Source of the DNA: Paludibacteraceae bacterium | Lineage (GTDB): Bacteria; Bacteroidota; Bacteroidia; Bacteroidales; Paludibacteraceae | Length of the DNA: 64,000 nucleotides | Direction of reading: 5' to 3' | Assembly (NCBI GenBank): GCA_017467185.1 | Contig: JAFTSS010000080.1 | Location: 62,001 to 126,000, forward strand | Shown: positions 40,698 to 49,291 of the stretch, one piece after another | Layout: the number at the start of each line of letters is the position of its first letter | How positions within the stretch are numbered: position 1 is the first letter of the stretch | The notes under the pieces: model-generated | Told to the model about the DNA's origin: nothing | The model's input: the letters and a program-made list of their open reading frames with translations, nothing else | Databases searched by the model: none | Program-made: the position numbers and the translations under genes

Positions 40698-43493
40698 ATG
40701 AAAAAAATTTACTTTTTATTGATTGCATTGCTATGTAGTGCAACAATGTCATTTGCGTATGAAACCGAAATAGATGGTATCTATTACAATCTCAACAGCG
40801 AAAATAAAACAGCAGAGGTAACTTATACTTATGATAGCAAATATTCTGGTAATATCACTATCCCAGAAAAAGTAATTTATGGTGTGGAATATAATGTAAC
40901 TTCGATTGGATATAACGCATTTTCTTTTTGTTCATCTCTCACTTCTGTATCGATACCAAATAGTGTGATTGAGATTGGAAGAGATGCATTTTCCTATTGT
41001 TCATCTCTCACTTCAATTATAATTCCAAATAGTGTAACTTCGATTGGTTATAGAGCTTTTTTCGGTTGTTCTTCTCTTGCTTCTGTCGCAATCGGGAATA
41101 GTGTAACTGAGATTGGAGGTTCTGCTTTTTCTGATTGTTCATCTCTCACTTCTGTATCAATACCAAATAGTGTAACTTCAATTGGAGGTTCTGCATTTTC
41201 TGAATGTTCATCTCTTATTTCAATCACAATTCCAAATAGTGTAACTTCGATTGGAGGTTCTGCATTTTCTGGTTGTTCATTTCTCACTTCAATTGAAATT
41301 CCAAATAGTGTAGCTGAGATTGGGGATCGTGCATTTTATCGTTGTTCATCTCTCGATGCAGTTTATATATCGGATATAGTGGCATGGTGTAATATTGATT
41401 TTTCTAGTGAGTCGAATCCATTATCTATGGTGAAAAAAATGTATTTAAATGGAGAGTTAGTGACGTCATTAGTGATACCAGAAGGTGTTGATACTATTAA
41501 ACGCTATGCATTTGATGGTTGTTCATTTCTAACCTCTGTCACAATTCCAAATAGTGTTACTTCGATTGAATCTTTAGCATTTACTAATTGTACTTCTCTT
41601 GATTCAATTGTTGTAGAGTCTAACACTCCTCCATCTTTATCTGATGTTGTGTTTAATGAAGAAGATATATATTTTTATATTCCAGATGGAACATTATCAG
41701 CTTATCAAAAAGCTTGGGGAAGTGATTATATTTTTATAAATAATGAGACATCGATGACTATAAACGTAGAAACTCCAGGTACATTGTCTGATTTAATCTT
41801 TGATGCAGGTTCTCGTCCTGCTTATGTTGCTCAACTTGTTGTAACTGGTACACTTAATAGTGCAGATTTTATTTGTATGCGTGAAAATATGACTTCATTG
41901 GTTGATGTTGATTTGTCTGGTATAACTAATACAAGTGGTGTGGACTTTAATGGACAAAGTAGGCTTCGAAGAATAGTTTTACCTAAAAATTTAACCTCTT
42001 TAGGTTATAATTCTTATAGGGAGAAAGGAGTTTTTGAAGGTTGTTCATCTTTAAAATCAATAATAATCCCAGAAGGTGTAACAACAATAGGATATAGCGC
42101 TTTTTCTGGTTGTTATAAGTTGTTTTCTGTAAAAATTCCAAATACAGTAACTTCAATAGGAGACTACTGTTTTAGTAACTGTAGTTTTAAATCTATAGTA
42201 ATACCTAATAATGTGAAAACTATAGGTAGCAAAGTTTTTAGCTGGTGTAATTCTCTTGAGTCGGTAACTATTGGTGCCAGTGTTACTTCTATTGGAGAGA
42301 AAGCATTTTATAACAGTTCTCCAGATACAATAATTTGTCTTGGAATGACTCCTCCATCAGCAAGTAATTTGGAATGTCCTGCAACGACTTGTAAACTTAT
42401 TGTACCAACAGATGCATATAAAGATTATTTGCGACATTCGTATTGGGGGCAGTTTTTGACTATTTTGAATACAAAAGTTACAACATTAGTTAATAATACA
42501 GAATGGGGTACTGTAACTGGAAGTGGATATTATATAGAAAAAGATAATGTTAATTTGACAGCAACGCCAAAAGCAGGGTGTCATTTTGTTAAATGGTCAG
42601 ATGGTAATACCGAAAATCCTCGTTCGTTTGTAGTTACACAAGATTCTACTTTTACAGCAGAGTTTGCAATTAATAGATACACAATTACTGTTTCAGAATC
42701 GGAAAATGGTATAGTAACAGGTATGGGTGAATATAATCATGGTGATACAATAACATTGACTGCTACACCTAATGAGCATTACTATTTCGCGCAATGGTCA
42801 GATGGAAATACAGAAAATCCTCGTAATATTGTAGTAGAAGATAATATTTATTTAGGTGTAATATTTGAACTTAATCAATATGAAATTAGTGTTGTTGCTC
42901 AAGATAGCATTATGGGGCAAGTTTATGGTTCAGGTACATATGATTATGGTACTGAAGTAACGATTGAGGCAATAGCAAATGAGGGTTATCACTTTGTGAA
43001 ATGGTCGGATGGAAACACTGAAAATCCACGTACTATTGTGGTTACAGAAGATGTAGAGTTGATGGCTGAGTTTGCAATTAATCAGTATGAAGTGGAGGTT
43101 AAGTCAGATGAAAATGGTTATGCAACAGGTAGTGGTACATACGATTATGGCACTGAAGTAACGATTGAGGCAATAGCAAATGAGGGTTATCACTTCGTTG
43201 AATGGTCAGACGGAAATAGTGAAAATCCACGTACTATTGTGGTTACAGAAGATGTAGAGTTGATGGCTGAGTTTGAGGAAGATGACAAAACTATGGATGA
43301 TAATGTGGATGAATCGTCTGTAATAGTTTATGTTCAAGATGGTGTGTTTTATATCGAAGGCGCAGATGCTGATTATAACGTGTTTGATGCTTCTGGTCGT
43401 TTAATTTATAGTGGTCGTGATGCTCAATTGTCGTTGCCACGTGGAGTGTATGTGATTGTTGTTGGTGGTGAGGTGGAAAAGGTTGTGATTTAG
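40698..43493 (+). CDS. BspA-like leucine-rich repeat surface protein with B-repeats and T9SS tail
   Basis: A 931-residue exported protein; signal MKKIYFLLIALLCSATMSFA. Residues about 50-330 and 420-600 are BspA-type (LRR_5) repeats of 23 residues with the consensus SLTSVSIPNSVTSIGGSAFS. Residues about 600-870 hold four Listeria-Bacteroides B-repeats, each with HFVKWSDGNTENPRTIVV-like sequence; the last two are nearly identical at DNA level. The end (YNVFDASGRLIYSG, LPRGVYVIVVGGEVEKVVI) is a type IX sorting domain. Such proteins mediate adhesion to host or other cells. Related to the CTD relic at 1341. The ligand is unknown. Confidence 0.92.
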   Translation: MKKIYFLLIALLCSATMSFAYETEIDGIYYNLNSENKTAEVTYTYDSKYSGNITIPEKVIYGVEYNVTSIGYNAFSFCSSLTSVSIPNSVIEIGRDAFSYCSSLTSIIIPNSVTSIGYRAFFGCSSLASVAIGNSVTEIGGSAFSDCSSLTSVSIPNSVTSIGGSAFSECSSLISITIPNSVTSIGGSAFSGCSFLTSIEIPNSVAEIGDRAFYRCSSLDAVYISDIVAWCNIDFSSESNPLSMVKKMYLNGELVTSLVIPEGVDTIKRYAFDGCSFLTSVTIPNSVTSIESLAFTNCTSLDSIVVESNTPPSLSDVVFNEEDIYFYIPDGTLSAYQKAWGSDYIFINNETSMTINVETPGTLSDLIFDAGSRPAYVAQLVVTGTLNSADFICMRENMTSLVDVDLSGITNTSGVDFNGQSRLRRIVLPKNLTSLGYNSYREKGVFEGCSSLKSIIIPEGVTTIGYSAFSGCYKLFSVKIPNTVTSIGDYCFSNCSFKSIVIPNNVKTIGSKVFSWCNSLESVTIGASVTSIGEKAFYNSSPDTIICLGMTPPSASNLECPATTCKLIVPTDAYKDYLRHSYWGQFLTILNTKVTTLVNNTEWGTVTGSGYYIEKDNVNLTATPKAGCHFVKWSDGNTENPRSFVVTQDSTFTAEFAINRYTITVSESENGIVTGMGEYNHGDTITLTATPNEHYYFAQWSDGNTENPRNIVVEDNIYLGVIFELNQYEISVVAQDSIMGQVYGSGTYDYGTEVTIEAIANEGYHFVKWSDGNTENPRTIVVTEDVELMAEFAINQYEVEVKSDENGYATGSGTYDYGTEVTIEAIANEGYHFVEWSDGNSENPRTIVVTEDVELMAEFEEDDKTMDDNVDESSVIVYVQDGVFYIEGADADYNVFDASGRLIYSGRDAQLSLPRGVYVIVVGGEVEKVVI

Positions 43494-43517
43494 ATTACAG
43501 ATAACAGATAACAGATA

Positions 43518-43638
43518 ACCCCCTCCGCCTTCGGTTGACTTTGTCCAAATTGCTTTTGCTCGGCATAGTTCAAACAAGTTTGACTCTGCTCTCGCAGATT
43601 CGCAATTTTCGTCCCCCTAAAACAGGGGGACAATATGG
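43518..43638. repeat. Dispersed 120-base repeat, copy 1
   Basis: Begins ACCCCCTCCG, contains CCAAATTGCTTTTGCTCGGC and GACTCTGCTCTCG, and ends CCCCCTAAAACAGGGGGACA. A diverged full copy is at 46983-47105 and a short one at 44331-44378. No ORF shared by the copies. Confidence 0.85.
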
Positions 43639-43672
43639 GGTGCAAGAGGTAACTCTTATGGAGTGTTTTAGT

Positions 43673-43747
43673 GGACACGGCATGCCGTGTCCCTACATTG
43701 GTGGGGTATGTGCTGACTGCTTTAGCGGACGCACGAGCCGTGCGTCC
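43673..43747. repeat. Two palindromic repeats between BspA-like and phosphoesterase genes
   Basis: GGACACGGCATGCCGTGTCC at 43673-43692 (identical to 9652-9671) and GGACGCACG-agc-CGTGCGTCC at 43727-43747. Both are followed by CCTACA, the orientation tag of the family. Confidence 0.88.
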
Positions 43748-43804
43748 CTACAGTAAAACGGCTACTCGATTTGGGTCGGGTAGCCGTTGTTGTATGTGGT
43801 GGAA

Positions 43805-44293
43805 TTATCGGGGGATTTCGATGACTTCGAGGTTTTGGATTTCGCCGTTGGTGATTTCGAAGCGGAGGAGGGTGCGGACTTGGTGGAAGCCTTGTAGGCC
43901 TGCGGCTCCGGGGTTGAGGGTGAGCATGTCGAAGTGTTGGTCGTAGATGACGCGGAGGATGTGGCTGTGTCCACAGATGAAGATTTGGGGTTTTATGGCA
44001 AAGATTTGGCGAAGTGCTTTTGCGTCGTATTTGCCAGGGAAACCACCGATGTGGGTCATGAGCACTTTTAGACCATCTATTTCGAAAGTGAGAAATTCGG
44101 GGAAATCGTAACGAATATCTTGGCCATCTATATTGCCATGTACGGCACGGAGTGGGGCAAAGGAGCGGAGGCGGTTGACCACGTCGAGCGAGCCGATGTC
44201 GCCAGCATGCCAAATTTCATCGCAATCGGAGAGGTATTTTTCTATTTTTTTGTCGCACACGCCGTGTGTGTCCGATATTAGTATGATTTTCAT
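43805..44293 (-). CDS. Metallophosphoesterase, YfcE/MJ0936 type
   Basis: A 162-residue cytoplasmic phosphodiesterase-like protein. The calcineurin-fold motifs are ILISDTHG (metal), IWHAGDIGSLDVV, VHGNIDGQD, MTHIGGFPG and FICGHSHI, then NPGAAGLQGFHQVRT. The YfcE group cleaves artificial phosphodiesters; the natural substrate is unknown. It starts at the ATG whose upstream region has a GCGAGTA heptamer remnant (44309). Convergent with the BspA-like gene. Confidence 0.9.
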   Translation of the reverse strand: MKIILISDTHGVCDKKIEKYLSDCDEIWHAGDIGSLDVVNRLRSFAPLRAVHGNIDGQDIRYDFPEFLTFEIDGLKVLMTHIGGFPGKYDAKALRQIFAIKPQIFICGHSHILRVIYDQHFDMLTLNPGAAGLQGFHQVRTLLRFEITNGEIQNLEVIEIPR

Positions 44294-44330
44294 TATTTTA
44301 GTAGTTAGTAGCGAGTAGAGAGATTTTACA

Positions 44331-44378
44331 TACCCCCTCGCCCGTTGGGCACTCCCCCTAAAACAGGGGGAGAATAAG
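44331..44378. repeat. Dispersed 120-base repeat, short copy
   Basis: TACCCCCTCG, then CCCCCTAAAACAGGGGGAGA: only the two ends of the repeat remain. Confidence 0.75.
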
Positions 44379-44402
44379 ATAGTTTATTTTTCAATTCTCA
44401 AT

Positions 44403-44996
44403 TCATTTTGCGAGCATTCCGTCGAAGAGGGTTTTGATGATGATGTGTCGGTGGTCGCGGATGTAGGTTCCGATGTTGTTTTTGAGGTATGGGGCTTCGA
44501 GGCCTTTGAGCGAGTAGAGCATCATCATGGCTGCCCATTGTGTGCTATGGATTTGGAATATGCCGAGTCGCATGCCTTCGTCCATGATTTGTTTAATCAT
44601 GCGAATCTCTTTGATGTCGATAGAGCGGCGGGCTTTTTCGACTTCGTAGATGTTGCGGAAGAAGTCGGCTCGGAGTGAGCCTTTGCGTTCGATGGCTTCT
44701 TTTACCGCTTCGAAGCGTGTGAATATATATTCTTCTAATTTTTTTTCTGGAGTAAGGTCTTTGTTCATAACCACTTGTAATCTTTCAATCAAGTGGTCTA
44801 ACTCGTTTTCGATTACAGCAAGATAGACTTCGTCTTTATTGCTGAAGTAGGTGTATATGGTGCGACGCCCTTTGCCTGATTCGGTGGCTATGTCGTTCAT
44901 AGTGACATTGGCTTTGCCATACATTGCGAATTGGCGACGGGCAACATCGACTATTAGTTTGCGTGTTTTTGATTGTTTTTTAAGGTCTTTTTTCAT
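44403..44996 (-). CDS. TetR/AcrR family transcriptional regulator
   Basis: A 197-residue regulator. The N-terminal helix-turn-helix has ARRQFAMYGKANVTMNDIAT, ESGKGRRTIYTYFSNKDEVY; the C-terminal all-helical domain binds an unknown effector. The start MKKDLKKQSKTRK is preferred; an in-frame upstream ATG would add 48 residues without family resemblance. Promoter region faces the divergent T9SS gene at 45207, with a G run (GGGGGGGG at 45125-45132) between them; whether it controls that gene is unknown. Confidence 0.9.
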   Translation of the reverse strand: MKKDLKKQSKTRKLIVDVARRQFAMYGKANVTMNDIATESGKGRRTIYTYFSNKDEVYLAVIENELDHLIERLQVVMNKDLTPEKKLEEYIFTRFEAVKEAIERKGSLRADFFRNIYEVEKARRSIDIKEIRMIKQIMDEGMRLGIFQIHSTQWAAMMMLYSLKGLEAPYLKNNIGTYIRDHRHIIIKTLFDGMLAK

Positions 44997-45134
44997 AGAT
45001 AATCTTGATTTATAGTGCAAAATTACTCTTTTATTCTCAATAAACCAAATTTTCGAGCCGGAAAATGACACAAAAGAAGTGGTTTGTGTATAAATATAAA
45101 TTATATAGTTAAATAAAGTTAAATGGGGGGGGTA

Positions 45135-45165
45135 TTGCATAATGTAATTATAATTAGTATATTTG
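45135..45165 (+). promoter_or_regulatory. Promoter of the duplicated-domain T9SS protein
   Basis: TTG 45135-45137, 20 bases, TATATTTG 45158-45165. An eight-G homopolymer (45125-45132) lies just upstream of the -33 box. Confidence 0.8.
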
Positions 45166-45206
45166 CATTGTGAATCTTATTGTTTAATTATAACATCTTT
45201 AGAATT

Positions 45207-46799
45207 ATGAGAAAACTTGTTTTACTACTGATCATTGTTATTGCTACTAATGCGATGGCATATACCCCAATTGTGGTTGAGGGGTATAGTTGGAATGTGG
45301 TTTGCCCTTGGGATTATGTTGGAGATAACATAGAGAGATATACGACACATGTCGAAAAAATTGAAGGCGATTCAATAGTCAATGGAGTAACATATAAAAA
45401 ATTGTGGAAATATTACCCAAACGAACCAGAGAAACGTTCTTTAGTGGGTTTGCTTCGTGAAGATGTTGAGGCGCAAAAAGTGTGGGCGTATAGTAATGGG
45501 GTTGAGGCTTTGATGTATGATTTTGATGTTGAGGCAGGTGATACTATATCGCTTTTGTCGTGGTTGCATTTTATGAAAAGTATTAAAATAGAAGACCTCA
45601 CAGATGGATATACTATGACTGATTTGGTTGTAGATAAAGTGGAAATGGTTGATATTGAGGGTTTGGAACCTATTAAGAGATTAATGCTTTATGAAGCAAG
45701 TGATCCTGATAATAAAAGGCGTAAGTTTTATATTTATGAGCGATTTGGTTCGCTTTGTGGGTGGACTTTTAGTGATTTTGCAAAAGTAGAGGGTGGAGGT
45801 GGCAATACGGTGTTATGCGTATTTGATGCTGATGGAGAATTGATTTTTAAATCCAAAACTGGTAATAATATTTTAGATAATGACCAAGATTGTATTGTAG
45901 ATACATCGTTTGTTTTTGTACCATCAACTTATAAACCAATGCTTATGCCAGGTTATAGTTGGAATGTTGTTAATCGTCGTGTTCTTCTTGATGAAAATAA
46001 CACAGTAGAATACAAAACTTATAGCGAGAAAATTACTGATTATGAGTATGTAGATGATAAATTTTGTTGGACACTTTATCGCAGTACTGACGATGAATTG
46101 CTTGAATATGAATTTGTTGCTCATCTTTGTGAGAATGCTCATGCGCGTCAAGTATCGGCTTTGATAGGAGGCGAGGAGTATCTGCTTTATGATTTTGGTT
46201 GTGAGGTTGGAGATACAATTGAGGTCTTGAAGTCGTTGGCAAGTGCTAAAATTGATGGGCCTGAAATGATAAAAATGACAATTAAGAGTATCGAAGAGAT
46301 AGAGGATTTGACTTGGGATACAATCCGAAAATTTGTTGCCACTATCGAAGATTATCCTTATGATGTTGTTTATTATGAGCGTTATGGTTCTGAAAATGGG
46401 TGGTACACTCGTCCTTATGACGGACTTGTAGGAGGCGGTATCGACTTCTTGTTCTGTGCATGGGGTGTACAACAAAATTATCTCTTATTCAAACCAGATC
46501 ATAACAACGAATTAGATGAAATAAATACTTGTTATCTAAATGAAACAAGAACAGATGTGGCGGATGTTGAAATTATATCAAATGAAGTATATTATAATAG
46601 CGAGAATAATACATTGATGTTTGATATCGAAAATATAACCAACATTGTTATATACGGCGCAATGGGCAAGATGGTGGTTAATCGAGAATTGACGGATGGA
46701 GTAAACGCGATTTCTTTGGATTTGAATATGGGTGTTTATATCGTTAATATTGCAACTGATAGTCAACAATCTATACGTTCTAAAATTGTAGTAAAATAA
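45207..46799 (+). CDS. Exported protein with duplicated domain and T9SS tail
   Basis: A 530-residue exported protein of unknown function. Signal peptide MRKLVLLLIIVIATNAMA, chosen start ATG 45207. Two tandem copies of one domain: copy one opens VVEGYSWNVVCPWDYVGDNI and has GDTISLLSW and YERFGSLCGWTFSDF; copy two opens LMPGYSWNVVNRRVLLDENN with GDTIEVLKSL and YERYGSENGWYTRPYD. A short type IX sorting domain ends it (YNSENNTLMFDIENITNIVI, MGVYIVNI). Such duplicated domains are frequent in Bacteroidales T9SS cargo. It is followed by its own terminator. Confidence 0.8.
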   Translation: MRKLVLLLIIVIATNAMAYTPIVVEGYSWNVVCPWDYVGDNIERYTTHVEKIEGDSIVNGVTYKKLWKYYPNEPEKRSLVGLLREDVEAQKVWAYSNGVEALMYDFDVEAGDTISLLSWLHFMKSIKIEDLTDGYTMTDLVVDKVEMVDIEGLEPIKRLMLYEASDPDNKRRKFYIYERFGSLCGWTFSDFAKVEGGGGNTVLCVFDADGELIFKSKTGNNILDNDQDCIVDTSFVFVPSTYKPMLMPGYSWNVVNRRVLLDENNTVEYKTYSEKITDYEYVDDKFCWTLYRSTDDELLEYEFVAHLCENAHARQVSALIGGEEYLLYDFGCEVGDTIEVLKSLASAKIDGPEMIKMTIKSIEEIEDLTWDTIRKFVATIEDYPYDVVYYERYGSENGWYTRPYDGLVGGGIDFLFCAWGVQQNYLLFKPDHNNELDEINTCYLNETRTDVADVEIISNEVYYNSENNTLMFDIENITNIVIYGAMGKMVVNRELTDGVNAISLDLNMGVYIVNIATDSQQSIRSKIVVK

Positions 46800-46824
46800 T
46801 TTTATTTTGTATAAAACTATGTAG

Positions 46825-46853
46825 GCAGGCTAATTGAAAGCCTGCTTTTTTTT
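46825..46853 (+). terminator. Terminator after the duplicated-domain protein
   Basis: GCAGGCT-aattgaa-AGCCTGC followed by eight T. Confidence 0.9.
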
Positions 46854-46982
46854 GTTTGTTGGTGTATTGGTCGTTGAGTGTAGGCGCAGATATGATTATA
46901 GTGTATTTATCCTATGTTGTAGATATTTATTTGCTTGGGTTCTTCGTCGATTTAGTTGAAAAGTTATTTTTTATTATTTTTG

Positions 46983-47105
46983 AACCCCCTCCGGACTCAG
47001 TCGTTGGCTTCGCCCAAATTGCTTGCACTCGGCATAACTCAAGCGAGCTTGACTCTGCACTCGTTAACTTGCAATTTTCGTCCCACTAAAACAGGGTGAC
47101 AATAT
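46983..47105. repeat. Dispersed 120-base repeat, copy 2
   Basis: ACCCCCTCCGGACTCAGTCG, then CCCAAATTGCTTGCACTCGG, GCTTGACTCTGCACTCG and CACTAAAACAGGGTGACAAT. Aligns over its whole length with 43518-43638. Confidence 0.85.
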
Positions 47106-47189
47106 TACGCTACCATAGTTTTGAGTGTTTATATTTAGTTTAGAGGAGATACTCTTATTGATTTTTCAACTAAATTGACGAATAACTAT

Positions 47190-47220
47190 TTGCTTGTGTC
47201 AAAAAAAAGAGTTATATTTG
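47190..47220 (+). promoter_or_regulatory. Promoter of hutI
   Basis: TTG 47190-47192, 20 bases, TATATTTG 47213-47220; start codon 47 bases downstream. Confidence 0.8.
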
Positions 47221-47267
47221 CAGATGATTTTGTTTTGAAAAAAGTAGAACTTTAAATATATTATTCC

Positions 47268-48503
47268 ATGACAACATTGATTGAAAATATTGGACGTTTG
47301 GTTCAAGTTGAACGTGAGATTCGTCCGTTTGTGGCAGGTGATGCAATGAGCATTTTGCCTGAGATTGAAAATGCTTATCTTTTGGTAGAAGATGATGTAA
47401 TAAAGGCTTTTGGCCCGATGTCGGAAGCTCCTGAAACTGCCGATCAAGTGGTTGATGCTGAAGGTCGCTTTGTGTTGCCTGCTTTCTGCGATGGTCACAC
47501 TCATATCGTTTATGCTGGTAGCCGTGAACATGAATTTATTGATAAAATCAATGGTTTGAGTTATGAGGAGATAGCTAAACGTGGTGGTGGTATTCTCAAT
47601 TCGGCTAAGCGTTTGCATGAGACTTCGGAAGATGGACTTTATGAACAAGCACTTGAACGTGTGTATGAAATGATAGGTTTTGGTACTGGTGCTGCTGATA
47701 TTAAGAGTGGATATGGACTTTCGACTGAAGATGAATTGAAAATGTTGCGTGTAATTCGTCGTTTGAAAGAGACTACGCCATTGACTATTCGTGCTAATTT
47801 CCTTGGTGCACACGCTGTGCCTGCTGCTTACAAAGGTCGTCAAGGTGAATATGTAGATTTGATTTGTAAAGAGATGATACCAGCTGTGGCAGAAGAGGGG
47901 TTGGCTGATTTTATCGATGTATTTTGCGATAAAGGATTCTTTACTGTAGAAGAGACTGCTCGTATGCTTGAAGTTGGCGCAAAATATGGTTTGCGTCCAA
48001 AAATTCATGCTAACGAATTAGATGTTTCGGGTGGTGTGCAAGTGGGTGTGAAATACAACGCACTTTCGGTTGACCATCTTGAACGTACTACAGAGGTGGA
48101 AATTGAGTGTTTGCGTAATTCGAATACTATTCCTACAATTTTGCCTGGTACATCGTTCTTCCTTGGGTTGCCATACGGAAATGCTAAAGGTATGATTGCT
48201 GCTGGTTTGCCAGTGGCATTGGCGTCGGACTATAATCCTGGTTCTACTCCATCGGGCAATATGAAGTTTGTGTTGTCGTTGGCTTGTATCAATATGAAGT
48301 TGACACCAGCTCAGGCTATTAATGCAACAACTATAAATGGTGCTGCGGCTCTTGGTTTGGCACAAACACATGGTTCTATTGCAGTGGGTAAAAAAGCTAA
48401 TTTCTTTATCACTAAGAAAATACCTTCAATCGATTTTATTCCATACGCATATACAACTGATATTGTTGAGGCTGTGATGTTGAATGGAGAGTTTATACAA
48501 TGA
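47268..48503 (+). CDS. hutI: Imidazolonepropionase
   Basis: Opens the imidazolone ring to formiminoglutamate, third step of histidine degradation. A 411-residue zinc/iron amidohydrolase: metal ligands in FCDGHTHIVYAGSREHEF, then KRGGGILNSAKRLH, GTGAADIKSGYGLSTEDELK, IHANELDVSGGVQ, LASDYNPGSTPSGNM and KKANFFI. The usual partners (hutH, hutU, ftcD) are not beside it. Its stop codon is followed at once by a GAGGAAT heptamer tract. Confidence 0.96.
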   Translation: MTTLIENIGRLVQVEREIRPFVAGDAMSILPEIENAYLLVEDDVIKAFGPMSEAPETADQVVDAEGRFVLPAFCDGHTHIVYAGSREHEFIDKINGLSYEEIAKRGGGILNSAKRLHETSEDGLYEQALERVYEMIGFGTGAADIKSGYGLSTEDELKMLRVIRRLKETTPLTIRANFLGAHAVPAAYKGRQGEYVDLICKEMIPAVAEEGLADFIDVFCDKGFFTVEETARMLEVGAKYGLRPKIHANELDVSGGVQVGVKYNALSVDHLERTTEVEIECLRNSNTIPTILPGTSFFLGLPYGNAKGMIAAGLPVALASDYNPGSTPSGNMKFVLSLACINMKLTPAQAINATTINGAAALGLAQTHGSIAVGKKANFFITKKIPSIDFIPYAYTTDIVEAVMLNGEFIQ

Positions 48504-48670
48504 GGAATGAGGAATTAGGAATGAGGAGTGAGGAATGAGGAATGAGGAATTAGGAATAGGCTGAAAGCCTAATAGTTCATAGCCCATGGCAACGCTTTGG
48601 GTAAAAGAATGTTCCCACCATATTATTACGCCCTGAAAGGGGCAAAAGTATTTGGTTAAATATTTAAATC
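48502..48670. repeat. GAGGAAT heptamer tract and GGCTGAAAGCC element
   Basis: Eight GAGGAAT/TAGGAAT/GAGGAGT units (48502-48558), then GGCTGAAAGCCTAATAGTTC, ATAGCCCATGGCAACGC and CGCCCTGAAAGGGGC, a short dispersed-repeat type with two small hairpins. No gene. Confidence 0.75.
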
Positions 48671-49141
48671 ATGAATAGTAATATAAAAAAAACGTGGGGG
48701 TTGATATTGACCACAGAGTTTATACTTGCGCAAGTTGTCGATGGTACGTGGGGTGTTTTTTTTGTGTGGATTACATTCTTGTTTTGGGAAATATGGTATT
48801 TGATGGTGTTGGATGGTGTGCGTGCAAAGGCAGAGAAATATTATAATGAGATTGTAGGGCGATTTAAGTTAATTGTAGGGCTGATAATGACAATCGAAAC
48901 TATATTTTCGGTGATGAGTATAATAACTATCTTAGGTCTTAATCTCTTTTCCAACACCATATTAGGTGTAGTCTATTCTGTGAGATTTTTGGCACATTCG
49001 GTGCTATTTATATGGCAAATATCGATGCTAATGAATGCTTTTGCAGCAACAATGTCAGCGGAGGAGTATAAAGCGGAGCGTGGCAAAATAGCGCTTATGC
49101 TTGTGTTTGCGCCTTTTGGAGCTTTGGCAATGAGGAATTAG
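48671..49141 (+). CDS. Four-helix membrane protein of unknown function
   Basis: A 156-residue inner-membrane protein. Hydrophobic segments at about 9-25, 27-45, 68-90 and 98-120 are separated by a charged loop (RAKAEKYYNEIVGR). No family recognised. The C-terminus ALAMRN is repeat-encoded: the stop lies in GAGGAATTAGGAAT. Weakly supported promoter. Codon use and length suggest a real gene, but confidence is moderate. Confidence 0.65.
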   Translation: MNSNIKKTWGLILTTEFILAQVVDGTWGVFFVWITFLFWEIWYLMVLDGVRAKAEKYYNEIVGRFKLIVGLIMTIETIFSVMSIITILGLNLFSNTILGVVYSVRFLAHSVLFIWQISMLMNAFAATMSAEEYKAERGKIALMLVFAPFGALAMRN

Positions 49142-49144
49142 GAA

Positions 49145-49280
49145 TGATTTTTTAATCTCTCACGGAACTCACGGATAACACGGAAAAATATTTATATTAA
49201 GAATTCGCTTTCTTGCTTTGCAAGATGCGCTCAATGGAATTCACGGATTACCTCTGGTGTTTTATATTGAATAATGTTAA
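49145..49280. repeat. Diverged MITE-like remnant
   Basis: TCTCACGGAACTCACGGATA, ACACGGAAAAATATTTATAT and a second CACGGATTAC stretch resemble the interior of the elements at 24501 and 61205, but no clear terminal repeats remain. Confidence 0.5.
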
Positions 49281-49291
49281 TTTAAGAATTT

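Noticed and set aside
43722-44213. 163-codon Pro/Arg-rich minus-strand frame
   Set aside because: It overlaps the metallophosphoesterase gene in another frame and has a composition typical of a shadow frame.
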